Of a DNA stretch of 64,000 bases, positions 19,331-31,450 are shown piece by piece. How positions within the stretch are numbered: the first letter of the stretch is position 1; each line of letters starts with the position of its first letter. Below the pieces are notes generated by a model that did no database searches, was not told the DNA's origin, and saw nothing but the letters and a program-made list of their open reading frames with translations. The translations under genes were made by a program, and so were the position numbers. The DNA comes from Sphagnum compactum (Eukaryota; Bryophyta; Sphagnopsida; Sphagnales), in NCBI GenBank assembly GCA_965153455.1, contig OZ234501.1, positions 992,001 to 1,056,000 on the forward strand, given 5' to 3'.

Positions 19331-19714
19331 TGCTTGTTTCAAGACTTTAGCTTAGGAGTTCCAACCACCATGCTAGACAAGGGTTCCAAACGCATCAACA
19401 TATAGTGTTAGACCATGTTTTACAGTCTAAATCCCTTTTACCCAACTAGGACATGAGTTGCAAGTTCATGCATAGGAAGTCTAACTTCTCCACTCATGGA
19501 TGTGCCATTTTTTTTGCATGCACCACCACCCTGATCTTGCGTGATTGAGCCATGAAGTTTTTCAATTCGAGTTCAACTCTAAGTCCATTTCCATTGATTG
19601 CCAATCCCTTGTCTATCTCAACCACTAACTCCTCGTGAACCTTAACCTTTTCACAACGAACCATGCCCATGAAAACCCTTAATTCTCGTTAGTGAATAGC
19701 TAATTTTGTGGGTG
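19331..19714. other. probable 3' LTR region of old chromovirus
   Basis: This lies just beyond the polypurine tract (19715-19726) of the old minus-strand element, so it should contain its 3' LTR. I could not find a TG...CA boundary or a matching partner on the right side. Confidence 0.3.
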
Positions 19715-19726
19715 CTCTCCCCCACT
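19715..19726 (-). promoter_or_regulatory. polypurine tract of old chromovirus
   Basis: AGTGGGGGAGAG on the minus strand is identical to the tracts of copies 1 and 2. It is preceded, as there, by GATGAGGACATC-like sequence after the chromodomain. Confidence 0.65.
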
Positions 19727-19799
19727 TTAAAGGTTGATGTCCTCATCAAAACTTAAGCCACTTGCAAGTGGGTTTCTTTTTTTCTTTTGAGTCCTTTTC

Positions 19800-22700
19800 A
19801 TTCCAAGTTCGTGACCCCTTTCATGTTCAAATTTGTTTACCATTTCTGGCAAGTGGTTTAGGTGAGTGGGCTTCATCCATATCACCTCCTATGCCCCTTA
19901 TATTTCACTAGATACTCCTTGCCTTTAAGGCATGTTTGTCTTGCACAAAGTATGCCTTTGATTTCAACAACTAGCCTATGTTCGATGGCATCCACTTCTG
20001 GCCGCACCTTTTGCTTTTAGTTTGGTCTTTGATCATTTCATAGAAACAACTTGAGTTTCAAAACGTGAAAGATTAAATGTCACAAAATTAATTGGAAATT
20101 TTAGGGTGTACATGTTGGATGTAGCTTATGCAAATTTTCATAAAGCCTTGCATACTTGGCAATGAAACATGGGGTGAATCCATTAGGCATCTTAAAATCC
20201 CGAGTGTTTAGCCACACATGTTGCCCAACCTCAAACTCAACATGCCTTCATGTTTTGTTGGCATGCTTCTCATACTGCTTTTGAGCCTGTTTAAAGAGCT
20301 TATTGGCTCGGGCATATTTTTCCTCACACCCCTTAACCATCTCCATAGCTCCCTTGGAGTGATCTTTACGCTCCATGGGAATGGCTAAGTCCATCGGTTT
20401 CTTGGTTTCCTTTCCCAACACTAACTCAAACAGAAACATCTTTGTCATCGAATGCGTTGTGGAGTTATAGCAAAACTTCGCCAAGCCTAAATGTTCACCC
20501 TAATCCTTTTGATTGGCGCCAACATAGTTTCTAAGGTATTGGTTTAACACCTCATTGACCTTTCCTGTTTGGTTTGTGGGTGGAATGCCATACTAAACAT
20601 AATTTCGTCCCCACTTCTTGGAACAAATGTTTTTAAAAACCCGTTGTAAACTTGGCATCTTTATCACTAACAATAAGTTGTGGCATCCCATGATGCCTAA
20701 CCCACATATTGAAAAACAATTTAACTGAATCAAAAGTTGTTGTGATTGTCTTAGTTGGAGCCATTTTGGCCAACTTGGATAATCGATTCACTATCATGAA
20801 AATGGCATCCATCCCATTCCATTCGGGTAGTTGGGTCATGAAGTCCATGAACACACTTTCCCATGGTTTGTTTGAGATTGGTAGAGGTCTATATAGCTTG
20901 TATTTCTTTTTGTATATAGATTTCGTGCTTTGACACAAGTGCACACAAAATGCTCTACATCCTACTTCATTTCAGGCCTATAGAATTTCTTTCCTACGGC
21001 CACTCTTGTGGTTCTTTCACCACATGTCCTACCATGGGAACATCATGTTCCCTTGCATGATTCTCATGCACAATTTTCTTACTAGCACATAAATTCAAGA
21101 TTGTTTCCATCTAAGTAGTCCTTCCTTTAAGGTGATGCCTTTCACCTTTCGGCATTTGTGCAATTCTTTAAAATAACATTCGACAAATGGGTGTTGCACA
21201 TAGGCTTCCCTTATTTTTCGTTCGAGGTTGCTTTCACCTTGGAAGATGGCCCTTAGTGCTAGGGTATTGGTTGAAGGTTTTTCCAATTGGAATTCCTCTT
21301 TCCAACTTAATGCATTGAGGATTACATTATCCCGTTCTGGCTTGTGGATGAACTCCACATCCAACAATGCTAATGTGTCATGCCATTTCAGCTATTTTGC
21401 CAAAGCTCTTGGTTGTGTTTCAAAATACTGTAAGGAGACGTTGTCCATGTAGACCTTAGTTTTATGTGTCCCCAAATAGTGATACCACGCTTTCAAGTAA
21501 CACATGATGGTGTACAACTCCTCATGAGTTGGCCATCGTAGTTGGGCCCCATAGAGCTTTTTGCTTTCAACGGCAATTAGGTGTCCACCTTGCATGAACA
21601 GGTCCAATGGCAAAGTCGCTTGCATCAATGTGGACTTCAAATGGTGTGGTGAAGTTCGGGAATCTTAACACAAGGGCGGACAAAAGTATACTATTTAAGC
21701 CCTCAAATGTCCTCTATTATTCCTCCTTCCATTTGAAATATAACTCCTTTTTAAGGAGATCGGAAAGTGGTTTCATGAGTTGCAAAAAACCTTTTATAAA
21801 CTTAAAATAGAAGCTAACCATGTTGAGGAAGAATCGAATTCCTTTGACCGCGATTGGCCTTTTCTAATCTCGTATGGCATCCAACTTTTTAGGGTCGGGT
21901 GTCACTCCTTCCCATGACAAGATATGAAGTTCATCTTTTCCTAAGCAAATTCATTTTTTGCCATGTTGGCAAAAAGTTCATTTTCTTGGAGCTTATTCAA
22001 AACATATTCTACATGTTCTGCATGCTCCTCTACTATCTTGGAATACACCAATATATCATCAATATAAATGATCATGAACTCAATCCAACTTTTCATGGAA
22101 AATAGAATTTATGAAGGTCATGAATGTTGACAGAACATTGCATAATCCAAATGGCATCACCAAGAACTCATAAGAGCCAAACATGGTCCTTATTGCCATT
22201 TTTCCTACATCTTCATTCACAATGTGGATCTGATAGTACTCCGACTTGAAATCAATGTGGTTGAAGTATTTGGCCCCATTAAATCAATCCAACAAATTGT
22301 CAATGTGAGGCAAAATATAGTTGTTATTTATTGTTATTTTATTGGCACCACCTCTTATGGTCAACCTCTCTATAAGATGGAAGGGCATCGGAGAGTTCAT
22401 TTGTTAGAACCTCCAAAAATTTATTGAATGAATCCAAAATACAAGTAAGGGGTTGCCTCGGCACTTGTGGCTTAGGCTCCCCCTAGGAGACTTTCAAAAA
22501 CACCAAACAAGAAAACTAGGCGACTCTAATTCATTAGCTAAAGTAACCAAGTTCATTCCCATTTCTACCAAGTAGAATTCTAATCCACATCTGAGTTCAT
22601 TAATTTAAAACCACACTTGGCATGGATTCCATTGTCGAAGATGTCTACTTCGCAGGTATCCAAAATGTGTTTCTTATAATTACATCAAAATGATCTAAAT

Positions 22701-23660
22701 CACACAAGGTGAAGTTTTCACAAAATTGAACTCCCCCACAAAACAACTTGATTCTTAATGTACACTAAACGAGGGTCTAATTATGTTTTGTGCTAATTGC
22801 ATCGTGATGGGGTTTGCCATTAATTCGGTTTTGACTCCAAGTCGTTCCACCACCTGTAGAATCATGAACGAATTTATTGCTCTTAAATCCAATAAACAAC
22901 ACACAAATTCATCATTTATCTTACAATTCAATTTGAGCAAATTGGAGGTTTTGCTTTCGTGTACCTTTATTTCGACCATGATGCCCCCTTGGAAAATCAA
23001 CTTACCTTGGGCAATGCATTCATTTACCCGAGGTGGCTTGGGGCAGTCCTTCATCAAATGTTCGTTGTTATCATAATGAAAACATTTGACCTTGGACAAG
23101 TCCCGTTTTGCCTTTTTGATTGGTGGTTCTTTGCCCATTGACTTTTCCTTGTCATTTTAAGGCCCCGGCTTACCTTGGCCCCACTTTCATTTATTGCGAC
23201 CCTTGCTTTCGCTACTTGGGCCAGCGTGATTTTTCTGGGTGACCTCGCTTTTGGTTCACCCTTGGGGTGTGCAAAGCTTCATCCTCCACACACTCTACCA
23301 TCTTCATCAGCCCTTGGCATATTTCGATGATATCAATCTTATAGTATATTATTTTTCACACCCAAGGTTTGAGTCCATGCAAGAATATTAACTTTTGAAC
23401 ATACTCATCCTTTAAGGGGACCATAGTCAACATGTGACCAAAGTCTTAGACATAGGCGGCCAACGAGTTTTATGCCATCCTAGAGCACCAAATGGTGTGG
23501 TGTGAACCTCCCGTCTAGCCACAACTTGTATTCTTCCCAAGTGAGGGTCTTAAGTAGGTTGGGTGTCTCCTACCTTTAGGACATCCACCATTCCCATGTG
23601 TGCTCCTTCAATAGGGTTTGAGCAAAATGAATTTACTCCTTATTAGTTTCAAAACATTGG
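19800..23660 (-). pseudogene. decayed pol and gag C-terminus of old chromovirus
   Basis: Successive minus-strand fragments hold recognisable domains separated by stops and shifts. From right to left they are a zinc knuckle (CFHYDNNEHLMKDC, second Cys changed to Tyr) and protease-like region (22755-23138), reverse transcriptase (about 21700-22430), RNase H (21392-21640: GGHLIAVESKKL, RWPTHEELYTIMCYLKAW), the integrase approach (21095-21367), integrase core (20633-20944: ESVFMDFMTQLPEWNGMDAIFMIVNRLSKLA), integrase C-terminal part (20248-20484: AKFCYNSTTHS) and chromodomain remains (KGKEYLVKYKG, near 19900-19980). It is non-functional. Confidence 0.8.
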
Positions 23661-23665
23661 GTTTC

Positions 23666-23683
23666 TGACCAAGGAGCGCGTCA
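23666..23683 (+). repeat. 18-bp residual 5' LTR of copy 2
   Basis: Only the terminal TG and the last 16 bp (ACCAAGGAGCGCGTCA) of the 820-bp LTR remain. They sit between a perfect target duplication and the primer binding site. Confidence 0.85.
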
Positions 23684-23685
23684 CG

Positions 23686-23697
23686 TGGTATCAAAGC
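23686..23697 (+). promoter_or_regulatory. primer binding site of copy 2, one mismatch
   Basis: TGGTATCAAAGC, against TGGTATCAGAGC in copy 1, lies 2 nt after the residual LTR. Confidence 0.8.
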
Positions 23698-23726
23698 TCA
23701 AGGTGAAGCTCAACGACATTTTTGGG

Positions 23727-26700
23727 ATGGCACCCAAGAAGAACCGGAAGCTAGCCCGAGAGCCTAGGTCCGAGGAGCTCGTCAATGACCTAGTAGCCCC
23801 GCCGGAATCAATTGGGGAGGAACCAAACTTCCGGGAGGACCAAGATGAGCCCGAGGTTGAACCCGAGAGTGAGGAAGAACAACGGAGCTCGGTCCTATTC
23901 ACCCCGGAGCAACTTGAAGTCCTCCTCAAGATGAATAGGCCCGACTTTGGTGAGTTGGTGGCGACCCTCAAAACGGGGCCTCCAAAGGTGAAAAGTTTCA
24001 ACCGGCCAAGCCCGGAAATTTCAATGGTACCCGAGACCGTAAGGTGGTGGATGTTTGGTGTCGCAACCCCACTTTGGCCAAGTGTGGGGGTGAATCCCAA
24101 CACTTGGAAAAGTTGGAGGGTTGGAGTCCTCCGGGACTTCTGAATGTCTAGATCTCAACAGCAAGGCCCAAAACACCTCGCCTTGAAATGTTCTTGGTGT
24201 CATTGAAAAGGTCTTGAAACGTAGATATCGAAAATGACCTTGCATTTGCCATTCAAACATCTGCAGCCCAAGTTATGGGCAAAAGAAGGGCCAGGAGTCA
24301 AACTGGCAGTTTGACTCCCGACCACTAAAAGTCGGGAATCGACCCTTTTCCGACGTTGCCTTAGGAAGTGCAACATGGCGTTGAAAAGATCTCAACGAGG
24401 GCTACAACTTTGGTTTAGACCTTGTTGCGATCAGACTCTGGATTTGGGAGTTATGACCGTTCAAAGTTCCGGGAGTCCCACCGAGACAGTTTCGGGACTC
24501 CATTTCGGGAGTCCCAAGAATTTGTGTCATTTGGATGTAGGCTCCGTGACGAGCTGCAAAGAATACTATAAGGGGGAAGGTGGTGGCTTCCCTCGAGTCC
24601 GGGCCGTGGTGAGTCTTGTGTGTCCAAGTGCCCGTGGCAAGTCCCAACACCAAAGGGTGTCCCGAATGCTAAACTAACCTCCCGTGGTTGGTTTTTGGAT
24701 GCAGATTCAAGCTTGATCGTTTAGTCCATCTTCCTAGTCTAATCCCGGGGCTTCCAACTCGACCCTCTACCCCTTTCTAGAGTTGGAAGTCGGGAGCGTG
24801 CCCTTGGGTCCCAACTTTCCGCAACTTCACATTGGTGAACCCTCAAGTGGGTTCACCCCGGGACCAAGGAGCGCGTCACTTGGCTTGCGGAAATGGACGA
24901 TTATATCCATGCCGCCAAGGTTGGACGGAATTCCGCCGTGGAGCTTGCCCAATCCTACTTGAAAGGCTATGCCACCACATGGTGGCGGACGGTTAGACAA
25001 GAGGAAGGGAAGAACCATGGCTATACGTGGGAGTTTTTCAAGGATCGCATTGAGGCGGAGTTCATTCCGAGAAACTCCGACTATAATTCTAGGTGCAAGC
25101 TCCGCGACCTTGTGAATGCCACAAATGAAAATTTGAGGCAATATGTGAGGGCCTATTCCGAACTCATGTTGGAGATCCAGCACATGCACGAGTTGGATCG
25201 TGTGTGCCAATTCGTGATGGGACTTCCGACTTGGGCCAAGCGAAAGCTTGAGGAGAGTTAGCCCGCCTCACTATCCGAGGCCATCACGAAAGTGGAGAAC
25301 TTCTCGGATGTGGGGCGGAGCGACAAATCCGGGTTCAAGAAGGACAACAAGTTCCTTCACAAAAAGCCAAGGCATGAGGGGGAGTGGAACCGGGGGCAAG
25401 GTAGCCCAACCAAGGAAAAGCCCAAACAATTCCAAGGCTCGGGGTTCAAGCCAAAAGGTAGTTTTGTGAAGAAAGGGGCTCCTTTCGAAGGGAGCCAAAC
25501 CAAGGGAGACTTTGGAGCAAAGCCCAAGGGTGCATGTTTCAATTGCAACGAGGTGGGGCATTACTCCAAAGATTGCCCCAAGTCCAAGACGGGGGTTGGG
25601 AGCTCTAAGGTACTTGCTCTCAATGCCACTTTAACCCCACCGGAATGCAATCGACTTCTATTCTTGAAAGGGAAGATTGCTAAGCGGGAAATCTTATGTC
25701 TCTTGGACATAGGGGCCTCCCACAATTTCATAACTCGGGAGAGCGCCGAAAGGATGGAGCTCCACTTGGAGGAGCTCAAGGCACCCATTGAGGTGCATTT
25801 CGCGGATGGGGTTCCCCATCTAACTACACTACAAGCAAAGGGAGTGCCTCTCCAATTGCGAAATTGGAGAGGAAAAGTGGACTTGTTAGTTTCCACCTTG
25901 GGTGGAATGGAGTGCGTTTTGGGAATGGAATTCATTACCCAAAACAATGTGCTCATTGAAGGGCACAATAGGTTAGTTAGAATCCCATCTAAAAGTGGGA
26001 TTGTGCAAGTCAAGGCACATGAGTTGCCTTGTGTGCGTGGTCCAACCATCCACTTTATGTTAGGAAAAGCTTGAGAAATAGAACTCGTGGGAGGCTTTGG
26101 CATGATGTGTGTCATGCGGGTGTTGGATGAGTATGAGCCCAAGGAAGCCACCAAGTTGGTGACTTCCGCCAAGTGCATAAGGAAGGTTTTGGAAGAGTTC
26201 CCGGATGTGATGCCCGAAGAGTTGCCCGAAGACTTGCCCCCGAGAAGACGAGTTGATCATGCAATTGAAGTGATACCGGGAATGGAACCACCCGCCAAGG
26301 CCCCATATAAAATGAGCCACGAGGAGTTGAAGGAACTCAAGGTTCAACTTGAGGAACTCTTCGCGAAAGGTTACATCAAACCAAGCAAGTCACCATATGG
26401 GGCACCCGTCCTTTTTGTTCACAAGAAGGATGGGACTTTGAGGATGTGTGTGGATTATAGAGCACTCAATAAGGCAACGGTGAAAAATCGTTATCCTTTA
26501 CCTCGCATCGATGATCTATTTGATCGTATCTCGGGAGCCAAGGTTTTTAGTAGAATTGATCTACGTTTGGGGTATTACCAAATAAGGATCACGGAAGGGG
26601 ACGAAGAAAAGACCGCTTGTCGCACAAGGTATGGGTCATATGAGTTCTTGGTGATGCCTTTTGGGCTCACCAATGCACCCGCAACATTTTGCACCCTCAT

Positions 26701-29031
26701 GAATGACATTTTCCGCGAATGGCTTGACGATTTTGTGGTCGTCTACATAGACGACATTTTGATTTATAGTAGCTCCATGGAGGAGCATGCGGAACACCTT
26801 CGCAAGGTGTTCCAAAGGCTAAGGGAAAACAAGTTGTATGCAAAGCTCGAGAAGTGCGAATTTGGGGTGACGAAAGTGGATTTCCTTGGGCATAGGATAA
26901 CTCAAGAAGGTTTGATGATGGATGATCACAAGGTCAAGGCGATTTTGGATTGGGAGCCGCCTAACTCGGTTCCCGCCCTGAGATCCTTTTTAGGATTGGC
27001 CTCCTATTATCGCAAGTTCATAAAGAATTTTGCGAGAATAGCGGCTCCTTTGACAAACCTTTTGAAGAAGTCCGCCGTCACTTATGATTGGGATGAAGCA
27101 TGCGACGAAGCCTTTGGAACATTGAAGGGCATTTTGGTGAAGGCGCATGTGTTGAAGTTGCCCGACTTTGACAAGGAGTTTGAAATCCATTCCGACGCTT
27201 CCAACTTTGCAATTGGGGGTGTCATAGTGCAAGATGGAAGATCGATGGCCTTTGAAAGCAAGAAGTTGAGTGAAACGGAGAGAAGGTGGCCAACACATGA
27301 GAAGGAAATGTGGGCGGTCATACATTGTCTCAAGACTTGGGGCTTTTACATAGGCTCCAAAGATGTGGTGGTGTGGACCGACAATGTGACCTTGAAGTAC
27401 TTCGCAACTCAACCCAAGTTGTCATCAAAACAACAAAGGTGGCAAGACACATTAGCCTTGTTCAATGTGGACATCCGGCACAAGCCGGGAAAGGAGAACA
27501 TAGTCCCCGATGCCTTGAGTCGGAAACACCAACTTAGAGTGGTGTATGTGGGAGAGTCGAAACTTCAAAAGGAAGTTAGATTAGCAAACCGCCGGGATGC
27601 TTTTGCCAAGGAGACAAGGCAAGCATCCAAAATGGAGCCAAGTCTCACTTCCATTTGAAAAATGGATTGTTGTGGTACAAACAAAATCGACTCTATGTGC
27701 CGGAAGGGAAAATTAGGGACACATTTTTGAAGGAATGTCATGATGGACCGCTTGCGGGCCATGGTGGTGCAAAGCGCACCACAACATTCCTAAAGAAGTC
27801 CTATTATTGGCCCAACTTGAAGGATGATGGGGAGGAGTACATGAAGACTTGTTTAACTTGTCAACAAAATCGGACCCTCAACAAGAAGCAAGCGGGTTTG
27901 TTGCAACCTTTGCCAATTCCCGAAGGGCCGTGGAAAAGTGTGTCAATGGACTTTATGGTAAGTTTGCCCCCTTCAAAGGGGTTGGATGTCATCATGGTTG
28001 TGATGGATCGATTTAGCAAAATGGCACACTTCATTCCCACAAAGGATAAAGCCACGGCTCAAGAGACGGGGAGGTTGTTCTTCTCCCACATTTTCAAGCA
28101 TCATGGCCTTCCAAAGGACATAGTGTCGGATCGGGATCCAAAGTTCACGAGTAAGTTTTGGAGGGCCTTGTGGAAGCGAATGGGGTCGGAACTCAAGATG
28201 AGCACTTCATTCCGCCCCCAAACCGATGGACAAACCGAGAGGGTGAACTTGGTGATCCAACAATTCTTAAGGAATTATGTGGCGGCGGATCAACAAGATT
28301 GGGTGGATCATTTGGAGTTAGCCGAGTTTTGTTACAACAACTCGGTACACTCCGCGACGGGATCCACCCCATTCCAAATGGTGACGGGTAAGTCACCAAT
28401 TGTGCCCATGACTTGGGCCGCACAAGGACAACCTTCGATTGATGCAAGTGAGGAAGTGCCAATGGTCACACAACTTGATGAAGAAAGGAAGCGATTGTGG
28501 GAGTTGGCAAAAGCCAACTTGGAAAAGGCACACAAAAGGTACAAGGATTTTGCGGACAAGTCCCGACGAGAGGTGAAGTTTCAAGAAGGAGACGAGGTGT
28601 GGTTGAACATCAAGAACTTCCGGTTGCCCGAAGGGTTAAGTCATAAGTTTATGGGCCCATATGCGAGTCCATTCAAAGTGTTGGAAAAGAAACTTTCCGA
28701 CACTTATAAGTTAGAATTACCGAAAAATCTTAGAGTTCATCCTACATTTCATGTTTCCCTTTTGAATCCGGTTTCCCGCGACGCCTCAAGGCCTAATAGA
28801 GAGCATCACTCAAGGCCTCCACCGGACTTGGTTCATAATGAACCAGAGTTTGAGGTAGAGGCCGTGCTTAAGTCAAGGCAACTAAGAGGGCGAGAGCGGG
28901 AATACTTAGTTAAGTGGAAAGGTTACCATGCAATAGAGGCTTTTTGGGTGAATGAATCTGACATGAAACATGCCCAAGAAGCCATAGAAGAATTCCACAC
29001 TAGACCGGCGAAGAAAAGACGTAGAGCGTGA
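23727..29031 (+). pseudogene. gag-pol of copy 2, multiply broken
   Basis: Same domain order as copy 1, starting at the ATG at 23727 and ending after the chromodomain (LVKWKGYHAIEAF) at 29031. Visible breaks are a frameshift near 23975 (one G fewer than copy 1), the solo LTR at 24059-24878, a TAG at 25259-25261 in gag, a TGA at 26072-26074 after protease, and a one-base loss near 27618 before the integrase zinc finger. The zinc knuckle (CFNCNEVGHYSKDC), YIDD and the integrase core are otherwise preserved. The protease active site reads DIGA instead of DTGA. Confidence 0.92.
24059..24878 (+). mobile_element. solo LTR inside copy 2 gag
   Basis: An 820-bp LTR of the same family, TGTCGCAACC...GCGCGTCA, interrupts the gag codons that read ...VVDAWLAEMDDY in copy 1. 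Flanks are TTTGG (24054-24058) and CTTGG (24879-24883), a 5-bp target duplication with one C-to-T change in the left copy. No internal sequence remains, so it arose by recombination between the LTRs of a full element. Confidence 0.95.
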
Positions 29032-29135
29032 TGAGGACATCACCTTTCTTTTAGGGGGGGAGAGTTTCATAAAATGTACCACATCAAGTTGCAAGTGAAA
29101 TAAAAAGGGCTTTAAAACTTCCAAGAGATTGTATC

Positions 29136-29435
29136 ATGAAAAATTTGTTAAGGCAAATAGGGTTGTGGCATGGACAAATGGAACTTTCTTGCGTAGGCCC
29201 AAATCAAAATCGGACTCCTACTTTGGGGTTGAGGAAACTTGGCCCCAAAGGAAGAGGCAAGCAAGGTGAGCTTGCGGGGACATGCACATGCCTTAAGTGC
29301 ATCCCGAAGGGTTGGTTGGTAGTGTGGCCAACGCGGGAAGTCATGACCCCGCTCACATCCTTTAAGTGTAGTTTAGGACTTGGGTTTGGCAAACCTAGGG
29401 GTTCTTTCTCGTACCTTGATAAGCAAATCTTTTAG
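29136..29435 (+). CDS. sense-strand 99-codon ORF in 3' region of copy 2
   Basis: Counterpart of the ORF at 2570-2869, same start and length. It stays open here although the gag-pol of this copy has several breaks. No domain is recognised. Confidence 0.3.
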   Translation: MKNLLRQIGLWHGQMELSCVGPNQNRTPTLGLRKLGPKGRGKQGELAGTCTCLKCIPKGWLVVWPTREVMTPLTSFKCSLGLGFGKPRGSFSYLDKQIF

Positions 29436-29798
29436 TTAAGACTTGGTTGTTGTGACCAAGGCGCGAGATAGGGAAAGGAGTCATGTCAAGTAGCTTAGGT
29501 CAAGAGTAGACTTGATTTAAATCCTCATGAGGGGAAGGATGGAAAAAGGTTCCTCCCAAATGAGGGCTTCGTCAATTAGGCTAGTTTAGTCTTTTGACGA
29601 AGCAAAGGAAGAGGGTTCCCTATAAGACCCTCTTGGACTTATCAAGAAAGTGTTGGAAACTTGGGGACACCTAAGTTAGCTTGAGACAAGGTCCAAGCCG
29701 CAAAAAGTCGGCAAATGCCCAAGGTTCCAAAAGAAAGCAATTGCAATTGTAGGAAGGAAAATTCTAAGTGTCAATGAGGACATTGACCTCTTTCTTCT

Positions 29799-29810
29799 AG
29801 TGGGGGAGAG
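29799..29810 (+). promoter_or_regulatory. polypurine tract of copy 2
   Basis: AGTGGGGGAGAG directly precedes the 3' LTR and is identical to copy 1. Confidence 0.85.
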
Positions 29811-30630
29811 TGTCGCAACCTCACTTTGGCCAAGTGTGGGGGTGAAGCCCAACACTTGGAAAAGTTGGAGGTTTGGAGTCCTCCGGGACTCCCGAATGTT
29901 CAGAGCGCAACAGCAAGGTCCAAAACACCTTGCCTTGAAGTGTTCTTGGTTTCATTGGAAAGGTCTTGAAACGTAGATATTGAAAATGGCCTTGCATTTG
30001 CCATTCGGACATCTACAGCCCAAGTTATGGGCAAAAGAAGGGTCGAGAGTCAAACTGGCAGTTTGACTCCCGACCACTAAAAGTCAGGAATCGACCCTTT
30101 TCCAACGTTGCCTCAGGGAGTGCAACATGGAGTTGGAAAGATCTCAACGAGGGCTACAACTTTGGTTTAGACCTTGTCACGATCGAACTCCGGAGTTGGG
30201 AGTTGTGACCGTTCAAAGTTCCGGGAGTCCCGTTGGGATAGTTTCGGGACTCCATTTCGGGAGTCCCAAGAATTTGTGTCATTTGGATGTAGGCTCCGTG
30301 GCGAGCTGCAGAGAATACTATAAGGGGGAACGTGGTGGCTTCCCCCGAGTCCGGGCCATGGTGAGTCAAGTAATCCAAAGTGCCCGTGGCTTGTCCCAAC
30401 ACCCAAGGGTGTTTCCGAATGTGAACTAACCCATTTGTGGTTGGTTTTGGATGCAGATTCGTGCTTGATCTACTAGTCCATCTTCCTAGTCTAATCCCGG
30501 GGCTTCCAACTCGACCCTCTACCCCTTACTAGAGTTGGAAGTCGGGAGCGTGCCCTTCGGTCCCAACTTTCCGCAACTTCACATTGGTGAACCCTCAAGT
30601 GGGTTCACCCCGGGACCAAGGAGCGCGTCA
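29811..30630 (+). repeat. 3' LTR of copy 2
   Basis: 820 bp, TGTCGCAACC...GAGCGCGTCA. It carries the conserved palindrome (30044-30072, slightly diverged) and TATA-like ACTATAAGG (30317-30325). Confidence 0.95.
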
Positions 30631-30635
30631 GTTTC

Positions 30636-31450
30636 CATATACGCCTCCACTTGGTGCAACCATGGCTGCACCCACTTGGTTTTGGTCTCCTTCCTTGCGA
30701 AGGAATCCAACAATTTTTCCTTAATGGTTACCTTGGTAGAGCCCGCACTTGGGGGCCTATGGCACCCAAAGTTTCTGCAATGCAGTTCATCAGTTTGGTT
30801 GTCTTCAAATTTTGTGTTGTCGCTTCCCCTTGTTGGACCACAAACACACGAAAGGCGTCCACAAGAGCCAAAAAATTCTTTAAATGAACTCCTCACCCTT
30901 GGGCTTCCCTCTTGCTTCTTAGGAAATTCGTCCACAATTGGATGTTCGAGGGCTTGTTTGCCCCTTTTCTGCCTTGGCACTCCCAAAGGGGCAATCAAGG
31001 AATTCACATCTCCACTAAACTCCAAGGAATGGAGTCAACGTGTTCTTCAGACTTCACAATTGGTTTAGGAACTTTTTCCTTCCCCTTTTGCTTATGAAGA
31101 GCTGCTGGAATTTTCACCTAGGTGAAGCCATGCCCACCTCATCCACTCCCTTCCTTTGCTTGATAGGGAAAGGAGTTCTTTCATTGGCCCTTGCTTTGCT
31201 CGAACCCACCTCATCCTTCTTCATCTTTTTCTTTTTAGAATTTCGTGAGTAGGTTCAACAACCTCCTCCACCAAGTCCTTTGGACTTTGAGCCTTTTCAT
31301 CATGAAGTTCCATGCCAACCATGGTTTGGGTTGCAATTACTAGCTCTTCCACGGCGACATCCTTCTCTTTCCCCTTTTTGGTCTTGTACTTTTTTTTGGC
31401 CTTAGGGTTCCACCACAACATGTTTGTTGGGTAGCGGATCATTTGAGGCC
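30636..31450 (-). pseudogene. gag N-terminal part of old chromovirus
   Basis: Minus-strand fragments (LDSFARKETKTKWVQPWLHQVEAYMET near 30640-30730, and a lysine-rich stretch at 31221-31442) form the N-terminal half of the gag whose C-terminal half lies left of 23661. The frame is broken by several shifts. Confidence 0.65.

Larger units (their letters stand above)
23666..30630 (+). mobile_element. Ty3/gypsy chromovirus, copy 2, 5' LTR truncated
   Basis: A second member of the copy 1 family on the plus strand, flanked by GTTTC (23661-23665 and 30631-30635). Its 3' LTR is complete (29811-30630), but the 5' LTR is only 18 bp: TG followed by ACCAAGGAGCGCGTCA. The primer binding site reads TGGTATCAAAGC, with one change from the tRNA-Met consensus. 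It is interrupted by a solo LTR in gag (24059-24878) and has several stops and frameshifts. Confidence 0.93.
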
